From assembly GCA_015680685.1 (NCBI GenBank), contig MNCI01017705.1, positions 1 to 48,913 of the forward strand: a DNA stretch of 48,913 nucleotides, written 5' to 3'. The notes under the pieces were generated by a model that was not told the DNA's origin, made no database searches, and worked only from the letters and a program-made list of their open reading frames with translations. A program made the position numbers and the translations under genes. This stretch comes from Gnetum montanum (lineage: Eukaryota; Streptophyta; Gnetopsida; Gnetales; Gnetaceae). Numbering within the stretch: position 1 is the stretch's first letter; every line of letters begins with the position of its first letter. Below, piece after piece: positions 34,470 through 46,790 of the stretch.

Positions 34470-36840
34470 ACTAGGTATCTCTTAATTTAGTGGCAATTGC
34501 ATAAGTATGTTGTCGTTCACACACTTGGTTGTTAAATGTACAATGGGTTAGAGTATGAGTTGTGTTAATGTTGCAGATGTCTAGCTCATGATTGGATCCT
34601 TCATGATGATTCGATATGCATGTATTCATTGGTCTCTCTATAATGCTAGATTTATTGCTTCTATTGGGTGTTGGAGTCACAATGGATGGTGGCCCTTTCA
34701 TAGGATTAGAGGACACTGGCTATGAAATGGAAGGTGTTACACTTGGTTAACCTTGTGCTAGTTTAGATGATGTAGTAGGTCCATGAGTGGTGCGCTTACA
34801 CATGAGAGGTGTTCTAAAGAAGGGGCATTTTCAAGTTTGCAATGAGAACCTATTGACATTAGCATGTTTATGCACATTCGTAGCACAAGTGACATTTGTT
34901 TGTTGATGTTGTGGTGTTGAATGTTCCTATGTTGCTGGTAGTGGCGTATGATGGGGTGGAGCATCAAAATATTCAGGATAGGATGGAGGGTAAGAGGTGC
35001 ACGGTGGTGATCCTTCAAGAGATGTCATGGGTTGATGAGACTTGAGAGAGTGATAGCAATGATTTGAAGTAGAGGATGTAGAACTAGTTGGAGAAACAAG
35101 GTGTTGAACATAATATCTGTATGGTTTCAGCTGGTAGTAAGGGTAGGGCTAGTTTGGTGATGGCCTTCCCCATGATAGTGGGTTTTGCCACTACGATTGA
35201 TGATAGTGTTGAGGCTGATAATAACTCCTCCTAGGATAGTATGATTGGTTGTGGGACTATCTATAATTACCATGTGGAAAAGAAAATTCCCTAGGCATGT
35301 GCTTTTGTATGAATTTCAGATTTAATGCAAAAGCCCAATACTCATGTAGATGTGCCATGACTAAGCAGTGGCCCTTTAGGTGGTCATATATGCAGATGTC
35401 ACATTTTTTCTCTTTGTTTGTGGTTGAGTGTATAGCCTCATTTTCTTTAGCCATGTTTCTTGTTTGCCAATAAGTGTTTCTAGCTATTTCTTTGTTCTTC
35501 TTCATTCGTTTGTTATGATCACCTAATTCATTTTTTGTTACCTTCTCCTCTACAGTTTCTATGAAAGTTTAACTTTTTCATTTATCCACTCTAACATCCT
35601 ATCAAGCTTTACTTCAAGTTCGTTAATAGACTTTTGTATCAACAAGGTTTGTTGTGGAATCACGCCATCAAGAGCTGCATCTTTTTCCTTACCATAGATG
35701 TGAATCTTTTTCTTTTAAAGAGTTGGATCCCTGTGATATTTCTCAACATTCTTCCATTTGCATAGCTCTCATTCTTCTTTCACCACATGTTTAATTAACT
35801 CTTGGATCTAATGGGTTTGTAGCCCGCATAATTAACCTAGAGCATACATCCCAAGGGTCTCCCTCGTTTCATTACAAAGCCCATCTGTGATGTGGAAAAG
35901 CTAATTTTCCTTAGAGAAACCATGACTTGGGCATCGGTTTAGTAGAGAATAATATCTATCTAAGGCCATGTCCAAGGGTTCATGTTGTTCTTGTCTCCCT
36001 CCTTGGATCTATCTCCTCAAGTTGGACACCCTTGCATAGGTTTGGTATTTCTTGTTGAAAAGTTCTAGCAATGTGGATCACTGTCAAATTGAGTTTGGTT
36101 TGAATGATCTATACCACACTTTAGCTCTATTGATTAGTGTTCTAGGAAAGAGCTTGAGCTTTTTCCATCCACTTTCAATGTTGTATGACATACAGGCATC
36201 ATGGAAGGATTGTAAATGATGTTGTGGATCTAAATCATAGCCTCCTACAAATCTAGGGATATTATTCATATCAAACCTAGGTAGGTGAATTTCCTTGCGA
36301 TGCCTATGGGGTATCTTAACTACTGTTGTGATATGCATTAGGCTCTTAATGGCCAAAAATGGTTCATCTTCATCAATGATGTTGTGATAAAAATTTCTAT
36401 TATTATTCATTTGATTGTGATGATTTTGTCTATGTTCATTTTGATGTCTTTGATTTTTCCCATGCATTCAATTTTTATTTTTATTTTGATGCTAATGATG
36501 AGCTTGGTCTCTATACCTACATCCATCTTCATTAGAACTATATGTTGAAGACGAAGAGAAAGATGAGGAACTTGGAGGATTGCCATAGCTTCTATGGTGT
36601 TCCCCATAGTCCTTTGATTTATTGTTTCTAGGTTTTGATGAGGTCCTAAGACTTGAGGCCTCCCTTGGACCAAGACCTACTTCATCTCCTCTAGGGTTTT
36701 CTATCTTTAATGAATGTAATCTTTTAGTTTCATTAGGATGGCCATGAACATATGAAGCGCCTACATAAAGTTGGTTACTCCAATTTTCTTCATCATATAT
36801 ATAGTTAGTTCTCCAATGAATGCTTTCTCCATACAATGCA
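34470..36840 (-). pseudogene. gag of element B, decayed
   Basis: On the minus strand, 36836-36492 is the Ser/Arg-rich N-terminal part. Then 36467-36084 has DMNNIPRFVGGYDLDPQHHL and KLKLFPRTLINRAKVWYRSF, the capsid core also seen in elements A and C. The zinc knuckle is at 35365-35403 (CDICIYDHLKGHC, again CX2CX3HX4C). The segment 34716-34471 ends with a motif like the post-protease end of A near 8130 (T-stop-WL), so the protease core itself appears deleted. Numerous stops are present. Confidence 0.75.
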
Positions 36841-36971
36841 TTATCGCTTCCTTGTGAAAGAGAAATTGTTTTTAGTTAATGATGTGTGTGATTTAATATT
36901 TTCTAAAAGATAAATCATTAATTTATTTACAATGATCATGTATAATATAACTAATCTAGATAACTAGCACC

Positions 36972-36991
36972 ATCCCCGACAACAGTGCCAA
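36972..36991 (-). other. Primer binding site of element B, tRNA-Asp type
   Basis: The minus strand reads TTGGCACTGTTGTCGGGGAT immediately after the LTR end; it differs from element A's site at two positions. Confidence 0.75.
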
Positions 36992-38829
36992 TGATGAGCA
37001 ACGAGGTACCCCTATGCCCAACCATACGAATCACAAGAGTTCACACATGATCTAGTTGAATTTTGTTGATGGGACTAGTTGTGCATCTAAATCATTATGC
37101 TTTGATCATATTTTTTTGTCTTCCCACTCAGAGTAGTGGCAGCTTTGTCACGTATGGTTTAGTCCAAAGTGAGGCATATGATGACTGATGTTGTCTAGCC
37201 CTAAGCTACTCCTAATGATAATGAAGAGATAAATTAATTAAGCTAATTAACAATGGAAAGTAAACTCTAAACTAACCTATGTGTGATGAGTATCCATTCC
37301 TAACTGCTTGCACACACCATGAACTTTGCGTAACTACTGCTATGATTACCAAGCATACGTCACTAAGCTTACCAAACGGTACACTACTGGGTTACCAAGT
37401 AATTACACTTAAGTGCTCGTGATTAGTCATGATCATTCTGCTTAACGACAAGAATAATAAAGAGAAATAAATGAAAATATTAACTAAGGAAAATAGTAAA
37501 CAATTAAATAATTAAAATCAATAATAAATCTAAGTGGATGTTGCAATGATGGAAGTAATCTTGATATTTATTATCAATCATGTAACATGTTCAAGTACAT
37601 CACACTCAAATAACGATACTGTGCAATCACTTAACATCACACTATGGGCATGCACTAGTGATGAAGCATCAGTTGGTTGCATTGACATAGCCTCTTCGAC
37701 ACAACCACTTCAATGTAGCCACTTTGAGGCAACTGCTTTGAGGTAGCCACTTTGACGTAGTTTCCTTAATGTAGCTACTTCGAAGTAGCCACGTCGTCAC
37801 AGCCCCATCAACGTAAATGATGCGTTGATAAGGCCCCATCGACGTAGTGTATATTTTCACTTATAAATATGCATGCTTCTGCCATGTATTAGCATTCTTT
37901 GGTCAATAGAGTAGCTGAACTCTTGTAGTTTTATTCCATAGTCTTAGAGAATAATCAATGAGTTGTCCGCAATGTGGATTTGAGTCAGTTGTATGGAATC
38001 TTATTTGAGTGGCAATGTACCTAGACACATTCCATGAATGGAAATAAGATTGAGATTGATTCTTATTCATTATAGCACTTTAACATAGATTAAATTTACT
38101 TTCCATGTAATTTATGTTTTATGTACTTAGTTAATATTTACATTTCCATGCATGTTGATGAATGTAGAATGAGCACAACCAATTTCAAGTGTAAACATGT
38201 ATTCACCTAGTAATCCCATTAGCATTATTGCTTAATTTAACCAACAGCATAGCACTTGGTAATCCCAATAGTTGATACGTGGGTTCAGGATGTGTATGGC
38301 AAGTTAGGCATGAACACTCATTACCTGTAGGCTAGTTTAGACTTTGCTTTCATTGCTAATTAGTTAAATAATTGATTTCTTTATTATCATTAGGAGTAGA
38401 CTAAGGTTCAAACAACATCAAGAATCATATGCCTCACTTTTGACTAAACCATACATGAAAAAGCTACCACTAGTCCAAGTGGGAAGATAGTGAACTACAA
38501 TCAAGGCATAACAATCTAGATGGCACAACTAGTCCTAGCCATGGAATTCGACCGAAACATGCATGAATGCTTGTGATTCGTATGGTTGGACATAGGAGGT
38601 ACCTTACTACTCATCAACTGGCAAACAACAGAACTTAAAATCAAAAATATATGAAAAGCTATCTAAAATCTATCAACAATCTATATCCCAACCATGCATC
38701 TTAGTGTGGTATTTATAGGCTAGCACAGAAGGGGCAATATCAAATGCCCAACATTGGAGGTTGTGCCCCAATATTGAATACTCAACATCATAGCCTTAAT
38801 ATTAGAGTCGTGCAAAACATGACTCATCA
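36992..38829 (-). repeat. 5' LTR of element B, split by a solo LTR
   Basis: On the plus strand it runs from TGATGAGCA (U5 end) at 36992 to GACTCATCA (U3 start) at 38829. Removing 37659-38616 and one ACTAG copy leaves an LTR of about 875 bp. Its U3 at 38690-38829 has a minus-strand TATA box and AATATT palindromes. The frame 37534-37746 crosses the insertion and is not a gene. Confidence 0.8.
37659..38616 (+). mobile_element. Solo gypsy LTR, 958 bp, inside element B's LTR
   Basis: It starts TGATGAAGC and ends CTACTCATCA, with a TATA box at 37862-37869 and the family U5. Flanks are ACTAG (37654-37658) and ACTGG (38617-38621), a 4-of-5 target-site match. No internal element sequence remains, which implies recombination between two LTRs. 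U3 has repeats of GTAGCCACTTTGA type. Confidence 0.8.
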
Positions 38830-39345
38830 ATATAGATACTTATCATTTTAGGATTTTATATTATTCTCATACATTATTAACTTTAGTTTAATTAATTTAT
38901 ATTTTTAGGAATTTTTTATTTTTAGCATTATATAACATCATCGTTCATATACCTTAATCATGTTTAACCATACATTGTAAGCCCATTACGAATGTGACTC
39001 AAAAGATAGCAACCCATGATCTACTCACGCTTCTCCTAAACAATTGGCCTATTTCTTCCATGTATTACAACAAAGTATATTACATACACCTATAGATTTG
39101 TATGGTTAGGCATGAAACATGTGCACTACATTATATTCTCTACACCTTTCATACCTAATAATGATAAATATGTTTTTTAACAAGTCAATATAAAGATAAA
39201 GTAGCTACTTATAATGTGGAGGATACTCCATTAATTGAGATTCTAATCAAGGTTAAGAAAACTTATAAAAAAGTTGATGAGTTTTGAAAGTCCTTTGATA
39301 ATTTAATGTTATAGAATTAACCCTTCCATATGATTTTGGTTGAGA
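38830..39345. repeat. Flanking repeat debris, no gene
   Basis: Part 38840-38980 is a diverged copy of 3640-3770. Nothing else was recognised. Confidence 0.5.
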
Positions 39346-39350
39346 GGCTA

Positions 39351-40310
39351 TGATGAAGCGTTAAAGTGTCATGTCAATGGATCCTCGTTGAAGTGGCCTC
39401 ATCAATGGGCCCCCATCAACAAAGCCCCATTTACTTGGTGTTGCCCTGTTGATGTAGTGTTTGCTACATTGATGAGGCCCCATCAATGTAATACTATAGC
39501 AAAAACTATAAATATGAGCTCTCAACCGTGTTTATGGGCAAGTTAATTCATAGTAGTAGCCGAACTCTTACAGTTTTTACATTTGAAAGTTAGAATATTT
39601 TTCCTGAGTGCCTATAGCAGGAGTCATTGAGTGTATAGATCTTTATTCGAGCACTGTTGTACCTAAACCACACCAGTGTGTATGGTAATAAAGATGAGCT
39701 TCTTGATAAACCTTACAACATTTTGGATAGTTTAAATGCTTTATTTATGCATTCATTATTTTTATTAATTATTTAATCAATTAAGCTAAATTAGAATTCA
39801 ATCAATTAAGCTAAATAGATTAAGTACATAAGTATGACCGCTTTGAAAGTAAACATGTATTTGCTTGGTAATCCTAGCAATGCTATTGCTTGGTAATCCC
39901 AACAGTGTTATTGCTTGGTGCACCTAGTAGCATAGCATCTGGTAACCCAGCAATGGTTCTGTGGGTTCAAGATGTGTATGAAAAGTAAGATCAAATGGTT
40001 ATGTTAGGACTAGTTAGAGATTAGTTAGTTAGTTAAATCAAATTAGTCATTAAATTACTTTATCTCTCTCTTCAAGCACTAAAGAACATGAAACATAAAA
40101 TGATAAAAATCATATGCCTCGATTATGCTTAACCATACCTTTGAGCTTCACAAGTGTAATTGAGAAGACAACGAATGGCCTTAGGGAAAGGTTCATTTCC
40201 TAGAAGACTAGTGTACCAAAAACTATAGAGTCTATAGAATTTAATTGGATTGCACATGAATGCTTTGTGATTCGTATGGTTGGATGTAGGGGTAGCTCGA
40301 TCACTCATCA
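39351..40310 (+). mobile_element. Solo gypsy LTR, 960 bp, perfect target-site duplication
   Basis: It starts TGATGAAGCG and ends CACTCATCA. GGCTA lies on both sides (39346-39350 and 40311-40315). It has a TATA box at 39507-39514, an AATAAA signal near 39690 and a five-unit TTGGTAATCC-type array in U5 (39861-39956). U3 is built of CATCAATG/GTTGATG repeats. The frame at 39340-39546 is LTR sequence. Confidence 0.9.
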
Positions 40311-40315
40311 GGCTA

Positions 40316-41047
40316 ACTACTAGCCTAGATATATATTTATAATGTATATATCTATAATTTGGCTAAGAATAGTGTTTGTTCTTGTAGGGAATTATCTACA
40401 TGCTTGCAAGATCTTTTGCATGCACATACAGAAAATTATTTAATAGAGAAATAAAAAATGTGGCAAAAATTAGAAACATGACATATATATGCAATTGTAT
40501 AGTTTTTTTTTTGGACATTGATAGATATTGTAAAAATGGCAAGAATGGTGGTATATATAGATATTCTTAAACGTTTCGATTTTGCCATATATTCTATGAA
40601 AAAGTTTGAATTTTCCTTAGTTAGAGTATTATTTGCCTTTGTTTCTAATTTTCAATTTGGATGACAATGTTAGTTAGCATTGGCAAAAGGCTTCCTTATA
40701 GCATTATGGATGAAAATATTATTTAGCATTGCTAATAGGCTCTCTTATAAATGGAAAATTATTTAGCTTTACGTATAGGCTTCCCTAGAATGTTATGGAC
40801 AAAATATTATTTAGTGTCATTGATCTATAATTGTGTTCTGTATTTTGTAAAAAATCTTGGATTTTCCTTTTTCAAAATGCTATTTTTCTTTGTTTATAAC
40901 TTCTTATTTGGATGAAATTATTAGTTAACATTACCAATGAGTTTTCCTATAGTGTTGTGGATGAAAATATTATTTAGCATTACCATTAGTCTCTCCTAGG
41001 ACATTATGGACAAAATATTAATTTAGTGTTCCTAATCTATTATTGAT
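40316..41047. repeat. Diverged higher-order tandem repeat, period about 260 bp
   Basis: Two diverged long units (about 40560-40815 and 40820-41045) both contain a TTTGTTT...TTGGATGA block and then several ~60-bp subunits like TATTATTTAGCATTGCTAAT and CATTATGGACAAAATATTA. The part 40340-40465 copies 3340-3480. No gene. Confidence 0.65.
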
Positions 41048-41875
41048 TGATAAATCACATTTACGTCTGCTCTGATGTTGGGTACGCAACATCAAGGTCT
41101 AGATGTGACGTTGTGTATGTGACATTAGAGTGTATACTCCGAGCCTATAAATACTACACCTGGGCTCCAGTTTTCACAATTAATTTTTTGGTCATTGTTC
41201 ATCAGAGTAGTAAAGTTCTTACCATTTCTTTTCCTCAAAGTTAGAATATTTTCTAAGTGCTTATTTAAGGAGGCTAAGTGTGTATGGTTCTTTGTTTGAG
41301 CACTGATATACCTAAGTGTGGCAATGTGATGGAAATAAAACAAACTCTTTTAACAATCCATGCAACAATGAGAATAGCATAATATTTTCTTTATTTCATT
41401 TTACTTTCATGCTCTTTACTTTAATGCATTTGAATTAAGCACTTTATTTCCAGTAGTTAATAAACACAAGCATGACCACTTTGAGCATTCATATAGTACT
41501 TGGTAACCTAGCAACACTTAACGTTTGGCAGCCTAGTAGTGCTATATGTGTTCAGGAAAGTGGGATGGTTGCTTGTGTTAGGCTAGCTAGGTAATAGATG
41601 AATTAGATCTTTAATTACTTTACCTTTCATTCTTGTTTTAGGTGATCAAACTTATAAAATATAAAATAAGAAAAATCATATACCTCAGCTACACTTAAAC
41701 CATACCCTTGAACTTCACAAGTATAGTTGGGAAGACAATGAATGTTCTCAACACCTATTTCACTTCTTAGAAGAGCTAGTGCATTAGATAATCATAGGTC
41801 GACAAAATTCAACCAGATCAAGCGTAATGCCTTTGTTTCATATGGTTAAGTATAGAGGTACCTCACTGCTCATCA
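41048..41875 (+). repeat. 5' LTR of element C, about 828 bp
   Basis: It ends GCTCATCA at 41875. The start TGATAAATC at 41048 (or TGATTGAT at 41044) is less certain. TATA box at 41146-41153. U3 has the inverted repeat GATGTTGGGTACGCAACATC. The frame 41047-41244 is LTR sequence. Confidence 0.75.
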
Positions 41876-41895
41876 TTGGCACCATTGCTAAGGAT
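41876..41895 (+). other. Primer binding site of element C, degenerate
   Basis: TTGGCACCATTGCTAAGGAT sits directly after the LTR. It keeps the TTGGCACC start of element A's site but has further mismatches to tRNA-Asp. Confidence 0.6.
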
Positions 41896-42034
41896 CTTTT
41901 TATTGTTTTATGCACTATTTATGACCTAGTGAAAAGTATTTAAATTGTTGGAATGAACCTTAGAGTCATATCCTATTTTACCATTACTACAACAATTGTC
42001 AAAGCACACTGTGATTTTTATTCATTAACTAAAA

Positions 42035-43893
42035 ATGTCTTCTTCTCACAGGAGCATTTCTCTACACAAAACTAAAAAATTTTATCCACTAAAGTCTCAA
42101 AAATATCAAAGTATATATACTCTTCTTGATGAATATGTGCTAAACTTCATCTTCATCCTACACTAGGATGAACAGCTGTGGTGGCATAACATGGAGGGCA
42201 ATATTATGTTGCCACCCAATCATGCTGCTCATATAATGCTTTATCAAATGCTTGCATGATGTGGCCTTCAAGATTGCCATGGGGAGTATATTATGAACAA
42301 TGCTGATATTAGGAATTATCATCCCACTAAAGCACAACATTTGTGGGACCAATAGCTAGAACAATGCTATAACTTTTTGAAGGGAAAAGGACTCAACGAT
42401 TCTTCATTATTGTTGTACCAACAAGCTAGTGGAAAACACTTCTTTAGTGGTTTTCCATTTAATGAAACTACTCTCTTTGACTTCAATGATGGAGGTGAAA
42501 AATAAAATCTACACTCCATAGTTCACAATCCTGATTCTAGTAACAAGGGATCCAATGACAAAGAAGGATCCAGAGGGACAAGTCAAGACAGGGATGTAGA
42601 TAAGAAGTAAGATCATGATCATGATTACAATCACCGAAGAGGTGATAGCAGGCACCATGATGATACTAGTTCTCCTTCCTCTTTCCCTTCATTATCTTCT
42701 TCTTCTTCTGTCTCTAACTATGACCATAGAAGGTGAGACCATGATGGAGGTGATCAAAATGAACAAAATGATCGGTGGGACCAAAGTAACCAAAGGGAGA
42801 TCAAGGGTGTAGATGTTTAAGAGAGGTACATCACCATGATCAAGGCCTCAGTGAGCCTGTATTTGCTACCTAAAGTATGCTTAACATTGTATAGGCAATC
42901 AAAATTCCAAGAAGGCATGTGAAGGATAGTCGGATCAAATGGTTAGACATGAACAATATTCCTCAATTTGAACGAGGATATAACTTTGATCTAAAAAATC
43001 ATCTTTAAGCTTTCCAAGATGCATGTGCCTTGTAGACCATAGAGAATAAGTGGAAAAAATTGAAGTTGTTCCTCAGGACACTCGTCAAGGAAACAGAAAA
43101 CTGGTATTGATCCTTAGAGCCAAAATCTATTAAACGATGGAGTAGCATGCTTTAGTTTTTTAATGATAAGTATCAAACATACTCTAGAGTGTCCAACTTA
43201 AGGAAGAAAATTCAATGGTGGAAATAAGGAACACATGAACCCTTAGATGCCACCATTCAGTGATACTATGCCTTGATGCACAAATATCCTAGCCATGGTT
43301 ATTCTCAATTGGTTCAACTTCACCACATTGTAGACGAGCTTCATAATAAAACGAGAAAAACCTTTGGTGTCTATACCCAAGGACGATTATCAGAACTAAC
43401 TACTCATCAAATACAAAGATTAATAGAGTAGGTAGCTAAAAAGGAGGGTGAACTAAGAAAAAGAGAAAGTGCAAAAGAGTACAACCGTGATCTTTCCATT
43501 CGCAAGAGGGAGGTTCAATTCTACGATAGTGAGGACGAGTCTATATTTGATGAGGGGGTGAATAAAAAAACCTTGCCACTTCAAACATTCCAATCTGAAC
43601 TTATGGCTAAGGTTGATAAGTTATGGGACTCCATAAACAATAAATTCCAAGCTGTTCTCAAAATTGCTAAAGAGTCTAAAGAACAAAGTAGTGAGCGTGA
43701 GCACAGGAGGCACAAGGAAGCTGAATGTCCATATTACAAAGGTAAGGGTAAGGTTGTTGCAATAGAAGAGGTTGTGAATAGTGAATTAGATGATGATCAT
43801 GGATGTGACATTTGTCAGTACAAACATCCTAAGGGATGTTGTCCTATTTGTTCACATCTACAAGAGTCTAGGATGTATGTCTTACGTCCCTGA
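42035..43893 (+). pseudogene. gag of element C, decayed
   Basis: It starts at ATG 42035 (MSSSHRSISL), matching element A's start context. A Ser-rich stretch lies near 42670-42720, and the capsid core with KLKLFLRTLVKETENWY-like residues at about 43050-43110. From 43558 a clean frame runs to a zinc knuckle at 43804-43842 (CDICQYKHPKGCC). Stops occur near 42165, 42610, 43005 and 43140 among others. Confidence 0.8.
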
Positions 43894-44039
43894 CTTACAA
43901 AAAGGCAAACATCTAGAAGGTTACCTTATCCTCAAGGTAATCTTAGGCAGTTCCACCAGCAACAACTATATTATCCAAGTGGATCTCCATCACAACTGTA
44001 TGAATAATATCAACAATGGTAGCAACCACAATCATGGGC

Positions 44040-45080
44040 ACTAACACCACCAAGGCAACAATAACCTTATCGACAGCCTGATCCATATAGTTACCACGTT
44101 TAGCAGCCCATGTCTTCACGTGACTCTTCTAGTCATGTTTCTAATTTTTAGCCTCATTACCACCATTTAGATTATTACCAAGCTCATTCACCACATGAAA
44201 GAATGGATACCACCTCTTACCCTTATCCTCCTCCTATCCCTACACATACTCCTCCTCCACTCGCATAGCTACTACCTACTCCACCTATGCAGGGTGAATT
44301 ACTAGCTCAACTATAATAACGCAATGCTAAAAGGGTTGTTAATCTACAACTAAATCATCAATTGGAGGGGTCAAATGCCCGATCAAAGAAAAGATCTTTC
44401 TTTCGATCCTGTAGTCCACCTAAGCCCTCTCATACACCCATGGTTGACAACTTGACCCTTGTCTCTTCCTCCATATCAACTTTCTTCAAGCTTTCTTCAA
44501 AAGAAAATCTACTAAGGATTCATACTATAATGCTTACTCACACTATGTCTAATTGAATCTATGCAGGGAACCTTCCCAGGAAATTTGTTGACCCTAGAAG
44601 TCCTCTAATTTACTTGTAGATTGCTAGGAATGAACCGTGTAAGGCTCTCCTTGATTCAGGTTCCAATGTTAATTTGATTTCTCATGAGATAAATATTACC
44701 TGGAACCTACCTCCTCTCAAGAAGAGCAACATAAGATTAGAATTTGTAGACCAGTCCATCACTATTCCATTGGGATTGGTAAAAGACATTGTGACCATTA
44801 TATGTGGGTGGTCTTATCCTACCTATTTCCTAGTAATAAAAGTTGAGAACTGTAAAGGGGATTTTCCAATCATCATGGTAAGGGCATGGCTAAGCACTAT
44901 CAATGCAAGAATGGGCATCAAAGATCTTTCCTTGAAGATATTTAAAGAAAATGCATTTAAAAAGATCAAGAAGAAAAAAGTTCCATGCATCACATATAGT
45001 GATAATGAGTGCAACTGTGTGTAGAAACTATGGGCCATAAAGCAAGCATCTATCTCTACATGCAAATAGTATGCGCTAGA
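44040..45080 (+). pseudogene. Protease region of element C
   Basis: The active-site triad DSG lies at 44653-44661 within KALLDSGSNVNLISHE. The later parts IPLGLVKDIVTIICGWSYP and IIMVRAWLSTINARMG follow in the frame 44674-45024. The preceding Pro-rich linker (about 44100-44330) is low in complexity and frameshifted. The key residues are better kept than in element A. Confidence 0.8.
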
Positions 45081-45326
45081 AGTAGAAATTCAAAGGTTTC
45101 TATAACAACAGCTACAAAATAGAAGGGCACCCAGTGGCTAACTGATAATTCTGAAAGCAACACACTTTGCATGGAACTGACTGAGAGCCTGACATGTGTA
45201 TATGTCATGAGCATGGATGAACTAGAGCAAGTTCATCACCAACTCTCTAATGACACAAATGATGACACTCACTAGGAAGAGTTGGAAATTTCTAAAAAAC
45301 TTAAGTAAGAGCCCCTCAAACTGAAA

Positions 45327-46400
45327 ATGCTACCAACTAGAATGGAATATGTGTTTTTTAAAAATGGGAAGCTAGTTATAATCGATGTAAAACTTACTTT
45401 AGAACAGAAAAGGATGTTGTTGAAGGTGGCTGAAAAATGGATAGTAGCTTTTGCTTGGTCATATCTTGAACTCACAGGGATTGATCCTATGATATGCCAG
45501 CATTGCATCTACACCAACCTAGCCATGAAGCCAAAATAATAGCCATAGAGGTAATTGAACCGTAAACTAAAGCAAATCATCAAGGAGGAAATCGAGAAAC
45601 TCCTTAAGGTAGGGTTCATCTATCCCATTGTGGATAGTGAGTGGGTTAGCCCACTTGTAATTGTGCCAAAGAAAGGTGGCAAGTGGTGGTTCTACATTAA
45701 TTTCAAGTTGCTAACATGGCAACATTCAAGGATCACTTTCCATTTCCATTTGTTAACCAGATGCTCGACATAATATCTAGACATTGCAACTACATCTTTC
45801 TAGATGGTTATAGTGGCTATAACCAAATTTAAATTGCACTAGAAGACCAAGAAAAGACAATGTTCACGACCCCTTGAGGCTCTTTTTCATACCATAAGAT
45901 GCCATTTGGTCTATGCAATGCTCTTGCCAGATTTCAACATTTGCTCTTGAGCATTTTTGAACAGTAGATCGATAGTGGTGTGGAAGTCTTCATGGATGAC
46001 TTCTCCACCTATGGAGCTACATTTGAGCAAGCCCTAGATCACCTTGAGGAAGTGTTGAAATAATGTTTTGAAACCAATTTGAGGCTCAATTGGCAAAAAA
46101 GTCACCTCATGGTCCAGGAGGGCATTGTACTAGGGTATAGAATATCACAAGCAAGAATTGAGGTAGACCCTAAAAAAATAAGGATCATCTAAGAAATAAC
46201 CTGCTAGCCATAAACAATTAAAGATGTTCAATCATTCCTTGGACATACTAGCTACTACTAGCGATTCATAGAGAATTTCTCTAAGATCTCAAAACCATTG
46301 CTGGAGCTAACAAAGAAAGATGTTTTCTTTATTTGGACTACAAAATGTGAGAAAGCATTCCAAAAACTAAAAGAGAAGCTTGTAGAAACTCCAATCCTAC
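45327..46400 (+). pseudogene. Reverse transcriptase of element C, frameshifted
   Basis: Unlike element A it retains the N-terminal fingers (KEEIEKLLKVGFIYPI, SEWVSPLVIVPKKGGKW at 45570-45680). The frame shifts near 45715. The palm then gives DGYSGYNQI, MPFGLCNA and the catalytic FMDDFSTYG at 45989-46015. Stops occur near 45538, 45829, 45874, 46061 and several later. FMDDF-type boxes are typical of the Athila branch. Confidence 0.85.
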
Positions 46401-46790
46401 AAGCACCTGACTAGTCTAGACCATTTCATATTATGACAGATGCATCAAATTATGCCTTGGGAGCTGTGTTGATGCAATTAGATGATAAGAAAAATCCATA
46501 CTACATCCACTACACTAGCCAAAGCATTGTGGGTGCACAACTGAACTACATCACTATGGAAAAAGAATTAATAGTGGTGGTGTTTGCTCTAGATAAGTTT
46601 AGGCATTATGTGGTTGGATATAAGGTGTTTGTGCACACAAACCATAGTGCCATTCACTTCCTAATGAACAAGCCAATGATGAGCCCCCATGTCATACAAT
46701 GGCTAGTGACTTTGCATGAATTCGATCTCATGATGGTAGATCAAAAGGGCATTGAGAATGTGATCGTCAATCACTTGTCTTAGTTATGAT
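46401..46790 (+). pseudogene. RNase H domain of element C
   Basis: The open frame from 46433 shows TDASNYALGAVLMQLDDKK, AQLNYITMEKELIVVVFALD and FRHYVVGYKVFVHTNHSA. The domain order and residues match 9183-9600 of element A. A stop after the LS pair closes it near 46782. Confidence 0.85.

Larger units (their letters stand above)
29320..38829 (-). mobile_element. Ty3/gypsy element B, pol-less, minus strand
   Basis: From right to left: 5' LTR (36992-38829, interrupted by a solo LTR), tRNA-Asp-type primer site, decayed gag, a short remnant of the post-protease region near 34470, unrecognised DNA, a long unknown ORF (about 32450-29637), polypurine tract and a partial 3' LTR. No RT, RNase H or integrase motif is seen in the 7.5 kb internal region. 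LTR ends, primer site and polypurine tract match elements A and C, which suggests it relied on them for movement. Confidence 0.75.
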
